DNA of 64,000 nt from contig CM037590.1 of assembly GCA_021018995.1 (NCBI GenBank), positions 100,317,097 to 100,381,096 on the forward strand, read 5' to 3'. This DNA is from Chloranthus sessilifolius. Its lineage: Eukaryota; Streptophyta; Magnoliopsida; Chloranthales; Chloranthaceae. The notes beneath the pieces are model-generated. The model was given only the letters and a program-made list of their open reading frames with translations. It searched no databases and was not told where the DNA came from. Both the position numbers and the translations under genes were made by a program. Below are positions 43,085-54,455 of this stretch, in pieces. How positions within the stretch are numbered: the stretch's first letter is position 1; each line of letters opens with the position of its first letter.

Positions 43085-43165
43085 TAGGGTTGTTCCCATA
43101 GCTCACCTAGAAGGTGCACCATGACGCAACCTTGAGGTCGCATGTTCGATACCTGCTTACCTAAT
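43085..43165 (+). mobile_element. tRNA-derived SINE-like unit
   Basis: GTTCCCATAGCTCACCTAG has an A-box-like TAGCTCAnnnnG and GCATGTTCGATACC a B box (pol III internal promoter), about 45 bp apart, as in plant tRNA-derived SINEs of the Au kind. The tail is A/T-rich. Too far from a tRNA fold to be a tRNA gene. Confidence 0.5.
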
Positions 43166-43800
43166 ATATAAAAAGGTCATCACTGGCTTGCCACTTCAGC
43201 AGTACCCTCACCAATATCTACAGTCATAGAGACCAGCCCCAATTGCTGCCCTTCTTACTTGTCTAGTTCCCATTTAGCTTCTTCAATAGCAGCAACAATT
43301 CCAAAATGAATAAACTTGTCCATTTTTTAAAACCGATTTTTCCTACTAATTCTTCTATTATAAAATTGCTGAGTTTGCTCTAAATTATCCCAACTGCAAG
43401 ATAAAATATTCTTTTAGCTTTTGCAACTAGAGAAACTCAGACCGCTATTGAAACCACTAGATCCACCATTTTAAAATCATCATCTCAGCAATGAAACCTA
43501 TATCTCTGTCAACTTTCTTGTTTGTTTTGGATTATTTTTTTTCCTCTAAACCACTTTATTCTGTGCATAACCACCATGTTATTAAAATCACTCTAAAACC
43601 CACCATTAACACACCACATAACCAACCACCACTAAAATCGTTCATCTCACCTGTGAAACCTATTATTTCTCCTTGAAGTTTCTCTTTACTTTCTGTTGAA
43701 ACCATTTTATTGTGCAATTAAAGGGTAATGGGTATACTCTTTGTGGATCATGTTCTGGTTCTTTTATCTTTGCATTAAACCATTACCCTAATAGAGTCAT

Positions 43801-43802
<2 letters not shown>

Positions 43803-43857
<55 letters not shown>
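43803..43857. repeat. TA microsatellite
   Basis: About 26 TA dinucleotides in a row. A shorter TA run follows the MITE at about 44133. Confidence 0.95.
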
Positions 43858-43861
<4 letters not shown>

Positions 43862-43867
43862 CTATAT

Positions 43868-44132
43868 AGGGAGAATTAGAGAAACATGCTTCAAAAATAA
43901 ACTTTTTAGCAAAAAAGACTTGACTTCAAACGTTTTAGAAAAATGGTGCTTTCATGGATTTTGGAACTTCAGAAACCCACGAAAGCACTGGTTTTTCAAA
44001 AAAAATTATGCTTTCACGGTTTTCTGAAGTTCCAAAATCTGTGAAAGCACCATTTTTCTAAAACGTTTGAAGTCGGGTCTTATTTGCTAAAAAGTTTGTT
44101 TTTGAGGCATTGTTTTCTAAAGTGCCCATATA
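43868..44132. mobile_element. Hairpin MITE inside a TA repeat
   Basis: Long inverted repeat: left arm from GGGAGAATTAGAGAAACATG, right arm (inverted) from GGGCACTTTAGAAAACAATG. Arms of about 115-120 bp with an A/T loop near 43998-44012. TA runs lie on both sides, consistent with a TA-target Tc1/mariner-like MITE. No ORF. Confidence 0.75.
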
Positions 44133-44423
44133 TATATATATATATTCCAATTCTCTATTGAGGATAAATTTTCAGGGGCTGACTTAGCAAAATTGAATTC
44201 ATTCATGGATTTTTCACACATTCCAAATTGTGCAAAACCCTTGGGATGTCATACCATTTTCTGGCAATGCACAAATTCACATGGATTCCTTCTTATCTGT
44301 TTTCAATATATCTAGGCTCCCAGAGGAATTCTATTACAACAGTAAGATGGTCACCTAATTTCTCTTCATAATTTTGGTCTACTTACTACTTTTTAATGAA
44401 TAAAATTTGCGTTACTGTACAAG

Positions 44424-44601
44424 CCGGTTATCAAATGGAGAAGATGGTTTCATTGATGGTGTGGTTATAGCAGCGACACGTATGTTGCCCACATGGTCAG
44501 ATGGGGATATACCACCGATCCCAAGCATAGAAAGAAAAGCTGAGTTGCAGGAAGAATGCCAACAGATGTTTGCAGAGTTTCCTACCAAATCTGATCAAGA
44601 T
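44424..44601 (+). pseudogene. Exon fragment, possibly of a plastid SET-domain protein
   Basis: Acceptor before CCGGTTATC and donor after CAAGAT|GTTAGT. Reads RLSNGEDGFIDGVVIAATRM, LPTWSDGDIPPIPSIERKAE and LQEECQQMFAEFPTKSDQD. It resembles my memory of the C-terminal part of plant Rubisco-methyltransferase-like SET proteins, but I am unsure. Open, with no stop inside the exon. Confidence 0.4.
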
Positions 44602-44730
44602 GTTAGTTAATTTTAATGTTTTGCAGGGTAGTTTTCTACTTCTTCAAAGTTTAAACTTTAAAGTGTTTTTTTTCTATTGGTGCGGCCATTGTGAAACTTT
44701 TTTTGCTAAAAGAAGCTACATGCTTTGCAG

Positions 44731-45236
44731 GCAGCCTACTTGAAGCAGAACAAGAGCAATTCAGGAAGCATTTTATCAAAGATCGCCAAACCATTGGACA
44801 TCAGCAGTTTAAACCCATTAAATGATTCAACTGAAAGAAAAGGCAACTTATCAGCTAGTGCCGAAGATTTTGAAGATGACGAAGAGAGGGATAGTGATGC
44901 CGATGTAAGCAAGGGACTGGCTGGTTTTCAGAATATCTTGCAAGATATGATTCCTGCTGTGTTGGGTGCAGGAAAAGTGTTGAAAATGGCGACACCAGGG
45001 AATGTAGATAAGGATTTGGTCTTGATGGAACAGATCACAGAGGAAATTATGAAGAAAACGATTCTGAGTTAGAGAGTGTAGAGTTGGAAGATGAAATTAG
45101 AGCCGAGGGTGACAGACATGGCGCTGAAACAGATGATGGAGGGAGGCTTAGTGATATTAGTGAAGAGCAAAGGGAAATGGCATTGAAGATTGTAATTGGG
45201 GGCCTCAGTACAAAAATTGTCAACCAATCGACATAA
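44731..45236 (+). pseudogene. EX1: Fragment of EXECUTER1 (plastid singlet-oxygen signalling)
   Basis: Begins after an acceptor (CTTTGCAG|GCAGCC) and reads AAYLKQNKSNSGS, SAEDFEDDEERDSDADVSKG, LAGFQNILQDMIPAV and TPGNVDKDLVLMEQITEE. After a single frameshift near 45045 it continues NYEENDSELESVELEDEIRA, SEEQREMALKIVIGGL. Known EX1 proteins have SGFQSFLRDMIPG, APGRVDKDF and EENDLDIEDI in the same order. EX1 is a thylakoid-associated protein that relays singlet-oxygen stress to the nucleus. Only the acidic middle part is present; N- and C-terminal domains are missing. It ends about 180 bp before a CACTA terminus. Confidence 0.8.
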
Positions 45237-45414
45237 CATAGATCATGTTTCAGATGTTGTTGATGTGTGTTTTTTATATGCACATGATTGTATAAACAGA
45301 TGTATAGCTTTCATTTTTAAGGAGATTTATGATGATGATGCGTCTTTTATCAGAAGCTCTACATCAGCAAAACTTTCAGTGGACATCTCCCTGTTTGTAA
45401 TGCCGGTATAAACA

Positions 45415-45640
45415 TGACAGCGGCAATTTTTTAATTGCCACTACTATTGACAACTTAGCGGCAATTGTAAAAACTGCTGCTAATATCCTCACTGGCAGTT
45501 GTAAAAACTGCCGCTAAAATAAAGTAGTGACAACACTAGTAGTAGCAGTTTTTACAAGTGCCAGTGAGGGTATTAGCAGCAGTTTTTTTGTTATTAGCTG
45601 CAGTTTTTGGCTACCTCTAATGGTCTAATTTTTTGTAGTG
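45415..45640 (-). mobile_element. End of a CACTA (En/Spm) transposon with subterminal repeats
   Basis: The minus strand at 45640 begins CACTACAAAAAATTAGACC, the classic CACTA terminus. The next 220 bp carry GCGGCAGTTTTTACAA-type repeats in both orientations (GCGGCAATT, ACTGCCGCTAA, AGCAGTTTTTACAAGTGCC). The other end was not found; CCGCTAA words at 39165-39290 are a possible hint. No transposase is visible, so any such element is non-autonomous. Confidence 0.7.
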
Positions 45641-47507
45641 GATCTTGCCAATATGGAATGAGTCCTAAAGGACTCAATTTGCATAAGGAGGGGTTAGTGT
45701 CGGTAATGGGTTGAGTTAGTGTGTTGGACACCAATATAACCTCCAAAGAGCGCATATCTATTAGCTCACTCCTCTCTCTATATAACTTGCTTATTTATTT
45801 ATTTACTAAAATTGCACAACTAAAGAAATGGCTTGGATTGGGTGTGACATATACTCCACTAATTTTCCAAGGTACACGCATATATGGCTACTCTCACCTA
45901 TGTACCCTTTTATTTTAGCCCATGTGTTCCCACATCATAGTACATTGAAAAGTGGGCTCAAGCTTGATTCGGTCTCGGGTTCGTGTGTGACTTGTTGGCC
46001 TATGACTATAAACAAAAAGGGTTGAATGTGAGCACGGGTCATTTGGGTTCTAGCAAATTATTCACAAAGTCCTAGTTTTGACTCTAGTTGATGGTTGGTA
46101 TTTTAGTAGCTTGGAATGGGTGCCAATACTAACCCATCATTGCACCCATATCTAACACTACACACAAATAAATAAGAGTTTGAAGATTGGGTATGCCACA
46201 TGACACATTCTTATAACCGTAGGTGATCTAGGCAACCACGTTTTGGAATTTGTTTGAGTTAATATCTTTTTATCGATATTTTTTAGTAATAATAATAATA
46301 ATTTAATATATATATATATAATCACGAGAGAGATTGGGTCGTGGCATGCATGGCTGCACACATCCTACAAGCAAAATAGTGAGCCTGACGCCATGTCACA
46401 CCAGTCTAAGGTTTGACTAAGGTCAAACTAGTCAATACAGTCACGTTTTCATTAATTATCAATGATTCAACATTAGAAAAAATTAGGGTGGTTACAACCA
46501 TAAAGTTACAAAGGTTGTACCTGGGAAACAACCTCCTAAAGTGAAATATCACACAAGGAAAGAGCAATAGGGTGGATCAACATAGCTACAAAAACGAAAT
46601 GGTCCCTTCATAATCAATCATCCATAATATCAAATAAATCATTTTCTTCTTTGGTAAATCTACCTGTGGCAGAAGAGTTCGGTAAAAGACTCTTAGCAAG
46701 CTCGATAATCTTATGACTTCATAGTAAGTCAAATTTTGTGTTTGATTCAAATAATTATAATGTGGTTGAGACTAACTTTCATGGGCATTTGGCTTATAAG
46801 AAAGTTAGGAGAGAAGGTTAATATAATGAAAAAAATTAGAGCCACCTATCATCATATCCTTATATGTGAATGAGCAAAATGAGCAAGTGCAAACAATGAT
46901 CTAAACTATCTAATAAATTGACGACCTCGTGGATGGCTCATTGCTTTATTTAAGATCTGGTTATTCAAAGTCAATCTTTGTTGGGTTTTTGGCATTGACC
47001 TCTTTCGGATATGTCTTGTTTCCACTCCACCCTTCGTTGTTTCACTTATTTACATTACGGCCCTTGCTTTTGTCTTTTCTTTACTTATTACCCCTACAGT
47101 GAGTCAGTGATAAACTCTCCAACAAGATAAATTTTGACTACTTTAAATCAAATGATGAAGGATGTTTTTCACCCTGATCTTTAACCTAATGGATCTTGAG
47201 ATCATGGACCAACAATCAAAAGCTCAAATTTTGGTTGACACGACACATACCTCGAAAAGTGATGCAAGTATCATATTTGATGAACAACTATGATCATATT
47301 CACTTTGTGGGTTGTCTACAATGTAGAATCAAAATTTGAACACTTTATCTTAGCCTCCCAACCCCAAGATTTATTAGGTGGAAGATTGCAGTGAAAAACA
47401 ATCTCCGTCTTCCGATTCAAAGGAGTCAAAGGCTAGTTCTCTAACAGTCAATGATGGATCCTTCATTGTAGGGGGCAACAAGTAAACGAGATACAAAAGC
47501 AAGGGAG
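45641..47507 (+). other. A/T-rich intergenic sequence
   Basis: I see no gene, repeat family or structured RNA here that I can support. A weak inverted similarity exists between about 45695-45740 and 46110-46160. Confidence 0.4.
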
Positions 47508-47656
47508 CTTATGGAGGGTACCCAGAAACGGGGCCAATCCTCCTTAGCATAACGAGCGATAACCCCCATTTCTTAATTAGAATCAGAGTAGAATTAGAAG
47601 ATCAAACTAGTTAGATCTTAGGCAACTTACAGCTGCTGAAGTTGGCAGACCGATGC

Positions 47657-49801
47657 GGTTGTCCTGCCTGCCTCACAATTATTAAGGGGTTAAAACAGTG
47701 AACTACAACAAAAATGGTCTCAAGGCAAACAGGTAGTCCTGCAAGATTCAGGTCTGTTGCAGCAAGTTTTGATAGGTAAGTAAGGGGATGTCCACAGGGA
47801 AATGTATTCTAAATGATGGTAAATCTCCAGATCTATGCTAAATCTGACACTCTATCCTAAATTAAGCTAAACTCAAAGCAGGAAGGAGGAGAGGTTTCTA
47901 GGATTTGTCACTTTACTACAGCTATAAAAATTAAATGCTATTGATCCAAACTTGACTAAACACAAAGATGAGAAAACAAAAATAAAGTGAAACTCAAAAG
48001 ATGGAGAACAATAGCTAGGGGTTTTGGTCTTTTACTGAAAATCAAAGGAATCAAAGGCAGTGCATAGGATAGATTTGCTACAATCCTCCATCTGGCTACA
48101 AGCTCCCCATTTCTCGCAGATGCAAGGTATAAGAATCCAATCTCAACTAGAGAATTGAAGTAATTCTAAGGCTATGATCTGTCCACTTTAATAGCCACAG
48201 ACCATCCCAGAGATTGTTTCACTCCAAAGATCTTGATTAGAACAGGAAAGCTATTGCAGATGCTACGAATGTCAGGCTACCAGCTCCCCATTTCTGACTG
48301 GCATCCACAGGAATATCTGATCCAGGTAAATCAAATACGAAAAAGTAAAATATAGATTAGAATCACCTTTAAAATTCACAATTATATTGCAATCATAAAA
48401 CTTACAATCCTATTGTGCTCAAATCTGTAATATGTGCAACATACAAACTTTTACAAGCCTCTGAAACTCTCAATTTATAGCTCTAGACCTCACCCTAACT
48501 ACTGAAAAGAGTTTAGCCAACCATGATTGGCTAAAGAGAGAATGGGAGAAGAAGGAAGAGAGAGGGAGTTTAGAGAAGATGGATCTGGAATTAGGTTGTG
48601 GTTCTCTCGAATTCTGGATCATTGTTCTATATTTTCTTCAAGCTTTTATACTCTCCTCCTCGGTCCTAAGCTTTGTTTCAGCTAATCAGAGCGCAAGGGA
48701 ATAATTCTGTTATGCTAATGTGGCTGATTTCTCTTCTAGAAGCTCTCCTCCCATTGGTTCTCAACTGGAAAATATATGTGAAGTAGCTAGGGTTTCCATT
48801 CGTGCCCAACTATGTGCTAAAAATATTCCTAGAGGTCACTGATGTACTTTGGAACTCATGCACAAAACTTTGAAATTGGCACTTACTGAAGAAAGAAAGC
48901 TGAGAAGTTGCCAGTTCGATTGTCGAGAGGTTTAGGGAACCTCTCGACAAGTTCTCTGTTTGCTTTATATTCACATCGACAGGGTGCATTGGCTTTCGAC
49001 AACTTCACAAACTTCTCGACAGGATTGAAGTAGCTAGTCGATAGGTTTGGCAACATCTCGACAGGACTGGGAGTAGCTCTCGATAGGATTGGAAACTAAA
49101 TTAATCCTGCTATCCAGTTCTGCATTCATCCTGTCGACAAGTTATAATCAACCTATCAACTTGTTATATAATTCACCACTGAGTTCTCGACAAGTTGTCT
49201 TGGACTGCTCAACAGGTTCTATCATCCTCTCGAAATCTTCATTATTTCACTCTCAAAACCTCTCGACGGGTGTGGGGGAGTTCTCAACAGCTTCTTTATC
49301 TCAAGGTTCCTCTTGATAGGATCGATATCTATACTTTCAACCTCTCGATAGCCACTGGAATCCTCTCGGCAGCTAAATTTACCCTCTCGACTGCTTCATT
49401 CCTTGTTCTCAGAGCTTCTCGACAGCTCTGCTTTGTGCTTCCACAGCTAGCACACATCTCTAGTGTGTTGGTCTTCATTTGTTCAATACTCAACAGCCTC
49501 TTGGTAGGATTCATTCCTCATTCCTTGCAGTGCAGTCATCCTCAAGCATTCACAGTTGAGATTAAGGTAATCTCATGAACTTCCAAGGCTCTGTGGACTG
49601 CTTGATTGGGTGGCCTTTGGGCTGTAAGGTCACATGTTGAGCAGCAAATTGCTTCTTTGACTCTTTTAAGTGGAAGTCTGTATTAAGCTTACAATTTATT
49701 ACTTAGCTATGAAATATACTCAAAACACATTATTAGTCAGCTCAAGGGTCCAACAAAGGTTAGGTTAAGAGGTGAAAAATGATATTTTTCACTGCTTAAC
49801 A
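47657..49801 (-). repeat. 3' LTR of family C (2145 bp)
   Basis: On the minus strand it starts TGTTAAGCAGTG (49801) and ends GCAGGCAGGACAACC (47657). It has a CTCGACAGG-type island (48905-49420) followed, on the minus strand, by a TATA box TATAAAAGC (48642-48651). Confidence 0.88.
48905..49420. repeat. CTCGACAGGTT word island in the family-C 3' LTR
   Basis: About 20 words of the type CTCTCGACAGGTT, CCTCTCGATAGG, CTCGACAAGTT. Same vocabulary at 61440-61985 and 54835-55215. Confidence 0.85.
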
Positions 49802-49813
49802 TACCCCCAAACC
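49802..49813 (-). other. Polypurine tract of family C
   Basis: Minus-strand AGGTTTGGGGGTA directly before the LTR start TGTTAAGC. This primes plus-strand synthesis. Confidence 0.8.
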
Positions 49814-50736
49814 TAAGCTTTGCTAGCCCCTGAGCAAAGGAGAAAATAAAAATAATTATTAAAAATGAAAATTTCCACTTTTGTAGGGAACACAGATGCA
49901 TTTAGCATATGCATCAAGCCTTTTGAACCCCTAGGTGATCCCTAGTGGAGGAGTGAAGTCTCCTGAGGGTTTACAGTGAAGTTACCCACAAACTTCTCCA
50001 ATGATTCAGTTAATATTAGTGCAGCAAGTTAAAACAAAATTTAAGCAATATAAAATATTCATTCCACCCCTTGTCCATTCAGTTTTAGAGGATTCTCAAC
50101 AAAAATATGACAGTTTAAAACTAGATTCTGCTATAATTCCTTCACAATTAATCAGCTCATGTCAATGTATTTTGTATGAAAATTAATGCACAACTTACCC
50201 TCAAATTGAGAATCTTGTTTTGATAATGCCCCCATCAATCCTAATTTCAGACCCAAAGCTTACCAGGGCCGCCACTCTCAATAAAAATAGAAGGGTGTAT
50301 CAATTCTCACAGCTCAAGAGCAGTTGCAGCCCTCAAATAGGATTGCAAGCATGAGCATAGGCATTGCTCCAATTTCTAAAATTTTTTAGCTCTTTTTCAC
50401 CATAGATCAAACAAATTCTCATCTCTACATGACAACTCAATCAATTTTAGATCAGTAAGGACTTTTTATTGGGTTGTAATGTGACTTATGGGTGAAGTTT
50501 ACAAAGAATAAAAGGGTGGAATGAGATTCAAAATTGAGAAATTAGTAAAGTAAGGAGGTGATTTGCAACTTCACAACCTTCATTCCAGCATAGTTCCATC
50601 TATTTCTTGAATTTTCAGAGCCAAAGTGGCCAACTTTTTCTCTTCTCTTTAATTTTTTCAATGAAATGACTTCTCTTTCTCACTCTTTTGTTTTACTTTT
50701 CTGTTTTTCTTTTCTTTTTTTGTATGCTTTTTCTTC

Positions 50737-50769
<33 letters not shown>

Positions 50770-51426
50770 ATTTTTTTTTCTTTTCATGGGCTGGGATGCC
50801 ACAAATGTATTTTCTTCTCTTTCAACCACTGTCAATCCTTGCTTCTTTAACCTCAATTCTCCTTCCATTTCCTAATTTCTCAGGTTGAGGGTGAACTGAA
50901 ATAGGTCAAGAGGTTTTGAGTTTAAATTTTCTAGTTTTCATCAAAGAAAATTGAGATTTTGAAAGGTTCAAAAGGTGTGTATCAAGGGCAGCTCAAAGGT
51001 GGGAAGTTTTAAGCTCAAACTGTCCAAGGGATTGCCTTACTTCATGTCCTCAATGTCATGAGTGCTGTCAAGCTGTTTCAATTTGGATTTGCCTAACTTC
51101 TAGTGCGCAAAGGTAGGTTAAATTAGTCCTTAGAGCAGAAGAAATTGCCAAATACTCTTCAAAGAAAAAATTTTACTGGGTATGGTCTTTCATTAGACTT
51201 CTGGGGTATATCCTCACAATTTCCTCTCTTCTTAAGTTCACTAAGCATTAAATTTATAAAAAATTCCTGATCTTTGCTTCATAATAATGTTAGAGCTATA
51301 GCATGTTTTAGTTTTAAAAAGTTTTTAATTTCCTCTATATAAAAAATATCAAGTGTGAAATTATTTTGTTTTCTCAATTTCTGTTAAAACCTTGTTGTAC
51401 TACCGTTAACTATTCAATTGGCAAAC
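49814..51426 (-). other. 3' non-coding region of family C
   Basis: No supported ORF. It aligns by eye with 29961-31060 and 33492-33884 of family B. A TATATA/poly-T run lies at 50738-50790. Confidence 0.6.
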
Positions 51427-51492
51427 TGCCACACCCCCAAACTTATGAGGAGCAGTGTCCTCACTGCTTGAAATACAAAGGGATGTGCAGCA
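51427..51492 (-). other. Internal PPT-like block (copy 3)
   Basis: Minus strand: CTGCACATCCC, GTGAGGACACTGCTCCTC, AGTTTGGGGGTGTGGC. Best example of the GAGGA-CACTGC-TCCTC stem. It follows the accessory ORF by about 280 bp. Confidence 0.6.
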
Positions 51493-51769
51493 TGAGAAAA
51501 ACAGAGACAGAGAAGCAAGGAAAGCAAAACAAATAAACTATAGCTAAACAAAGAATATCAATGCACAAACAAAACAAGAACCAGTAGGAAACACAGAACT
51601 AATGACAAGAAAGCAGACAATAAAGTAGAAAGAAAGAAAGAAAAGCACAGTAACTAGACAAAAGAGAAATTTATTGATAATACAAAAAGATGGAGAAAAA
51701 TACAAAAGAAATCTAAGCAACTCTAGAAAGCCTATAAAACCAGGTAAAAATCCTAAACACAAACTAAAA

Positions 51770-54455
51770 CTACTCAGAGTTAGAGTCAGAGTCAGTGGTG
51801 AAGAAGTTAGCGAATCCTTGTTTAGCAGCATAAGCTTTTAACATAGCTCTCCTCTTAGCCTTGGTCTGCGCTATAGTAGCTACCTCCTTAGACTGGGTAG
51901 TTGTCTCCTCTTTGATTTGTAGGGCAGGCTCAGTGGCTTGGGCAGGCTGGCCAGCAGTTAAGTGAGCAATTTTTCTTTCAAAGATTTCAATCTTCTTATC
52001 AAACAGTGCAACTTGAGTGTCATACAATTCCTGGGCTGCCTTGTTGTGAGCTTTGGAGACAGCCAACCTCTCCTCTAATCCATCAGCTCTTGATTTCTTA
52101 GAGGCAGAAATGAGCTTTCTAACTTCATAGTGGAGTAAAATTCTTTGGCAGCCCTTGGATATCTGCATCATCTCATAGTTGTAGTCCACAGTCATTTGCT
52201 TGATCTTTGCTTCATAGGGCATCTCAATTGATCTGCGGAGGGCAGCCATTCCTCGCACAACATCCCTTTTGAGGTAAGGATTCTGTTGCATGACATGGAG
52301 GAGAGTGGAGTATGGAGGGGGGTGGGGAAAAGAGGAGGCAGGGAGTATGGACTAAGGAAATTGAAATTTAAGAATTGGGTAGGTTGAGGTTGGGGTTGGG
52401 ATTAGGTCCTCCACATCTATGGCAGCATCAGAGGTAGCTACCAAAGGTGGGAGATTAGGTTGGGATTGTGGGAGGATGATTGGCAGAGGTAAGGGAATGA
52501 TGGGAGGTTGGATAGGGTCAGGCTGGGGTCCTGGTTCAGGTTCAGCTTGAGTAGAGTTATCGGTGTAGGTAGGAGGAGTGATGGCTGGTTGTTGGGGAGG
52601 TTGGGTTAAAAGTGTCAAGATGGAGTGGATGACTTGGAGGCTAGTTGGCAAGGAGGATTGACTTTAGAGTGTGGAGTTCATGGGTTGGAGTGTGGCCTTA
52701 ATTGATGATTGGGTTTGGGTGTTGGCCATCACTTGGGATTGGAGGGCAAGTAATAGGTTGAGGATATGGGATAAAGGGTCAGGTGTGACAGGGGTTGTGG
52801 GTTGGATTGGTGGAATAGGTTGGAAAGAGGGAGTGTGAGTATGGGTAAAAGGTGCGGTGGGTGAGGTGTGTAAATGGGTAGGCTATGGAGAATCTGGTAG
52901 TGGGGTGTACTCATGCCCAATATTGTCCACACTGGACTTTATTAGAGATGAATAACCCTCATTAGAGATCTGGGCTTGGGTATGTGGAGGTGAGATGGAG
53001 AAAATGGGGTCAAATTCAAAGGGAATGGATGGAGGGGAAGAAGTGGCTGGGCCAACTGATGAAGCTGGTGTAGGGCTCAAAGGTGGAGTGGCTAATATGG
53101 ATGGGCTGGCTGGAATGGTGAGTGAAGGTAAGGTAGGGATTGGGTTAATGGGAAAAGGGGCAGATATAGATGTGGATGTGGTGATGGTGGAAAGAGAAGC
53201 TGAGGTGCTGGAGGGTATGAAAACTGAAATGGAAGGCAAAGGAAATGAGGTGGATGGTAGACAGGCTGATGGGATAAAGAAACTAGGGATACCAATTAGG
53301 ATGGAGGGGATGACTGCAGATGCTGAGAGAATTAAAGGAGTAGCTACAGAGCTGGCCATTTAAGGTGCCTCCCTTTCAGGACTCAGCAGATTTACTCTTG
53401 CTTTTTCCAATCAGAGTCCTACTAGCTGACCAAGCCCTCTTCCCAAAAACTTTAGGGGTCACCTTTATCACTGGCTCATCTATTGAACACAAAATTCTTT
53501 CTCTTTAGCAAGGCAGTGATGAGCCTGCTGTGAGGGAGCCCAGGTAGGGGTTGAGACTTCCTACACTGGTCATTCACATCCACCATGGCCTCAAACACCA
53601 AATGAGCAACATTTATGAATTTGCCCTTGGAGAAGAAATATAGGGCATCCACTATTGGCACTCTCCTCTCTTGTTGGTGCCCACTCACATAGATATTTTT
53701 CCTTTAAATTGAATCAAAGAAATGCATGTTGGGGTGTAAATCTCTTCTCATAATTGACTCCCCAGTCCCCATAATGCCTTGAGTGAGGTGCCTAGCCATT
53801 GCTTTGAAAGGCCTAGTCTCAAGCTCAGGCAATCCATAGGATGGATCAAACATAGAGGGGACTCCAAGAACTAATCCTATATCTCTGTAGTCCACCACCA
53901 TCTCCACATGATCAATTAAAATGACAAGGCAGGGCTCAATTGAATTTGGCTTGGTTTGTTTCCTAAGATTCTGATACCACAACTTAACCAGGCTTGAGTA
54001 AGATTTTTCATTCAGTGGGCTCAACATGGGAGTTAGGCCTGCCTTCACCAAATAATTCAAAGTGTCTTGACACTCCTCTACCTTAGAGCAATAGGGGGTG
54101 TCAACAATAGTCTCTAAGATCACACCTAATGCATCCACAAATTCATTGAGTGTGGATATGAGCAGAGGGACTTCAGGCTCCAATTTAGGGTTAGGCTCAG
54201 CCTCAGGAATTTCAGGCACTAGGTTAGGTTGTGTCTCAGGGGTCTCCTCCACAATGTCTGCACTGACTTGGGCCTTCTTAGATTTCTTGGCCTTCTTGGT
54301 TTTGATAGTTTTCTCAGCTTCATCCATGACAAGCTTCCTTTTTACAGGTAGGTTTCCTTAGGCTTTGTGGTTTGCCTACTGGACTTCTTAGTGGCTTTAG
54401 TGGCAGATTTAGAAGGCACTTTGAAAAGATTAGCCAAGGTATCCTCTTGACCAGC
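51770..54455 (-). pseudogene. Accessory ORF of family C (plant-transposon domain protein)
   Basis: Lys-rich N-terminus (SATKATKKSS and, after a frameshift near 54330, KTKKAKKSKKAQ). The domain 54327-53476 is in one frame with a single stop near 53700: YLVKAGLTPMLSPL, SSLVKLWYQNLRK, RRDLHPNMHFFD, QERRVPIVDALYF, HSRLITALLKR. The linker 53359-52352 is Ser/Pro/Thr-rich in two frames with NSTQAE, cognate to ISTQTE in family B. The C-terminus 52291-51770 is open for 173 codons, helical (EAKIKQMTVDYNYEMM, DKKIEIFERKIAHL), ending acidic (FFTTDSDSNSE). About 850 residues in total. No enzyme motif is visible. Breaks are few compared with the family-B copy. The start codon is uncertain. Confidence 0.78.

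Larger units (their letters stand above)
42383..44405 (+). other. Intron-like or intergenic sequence with small insertions
   Basis: No coding homology seen. It contains a SINE-like unit (43085-43165), a TA microsatellite (43803-43857) and a hairpin MITE (43868-44132). 42600-42700 has the ACCGAACCGA/TTCGGTTTGG inverted text common in plant MITEs. Confidence 0.5.

Noticed and set aside
43085..43165. tRNA gene
   Set aside because: A and B boxes are present but acceptor and anticodon stems do not pair; fits a SINE head.
42075..45236. Functional CCT1 or EXECUTER1 genes
   Set aside because: Only short parts are present, with frameshifts, and unrelated pieces lie next to each other.
45695..46160. 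MITE bounded by inverted TTAGTGTCGGTAATGGG-like ends
   Set aside because: The inverted similarity is weak and gapped; no TSD could be defined.
52995..53363. Plus-strand ORF of 122 codons rich in Gly, Met and Glu
   Set aside because: Shadow of the Ser/Pro-rich linker of the family-C accessory ORF on the minus strand.
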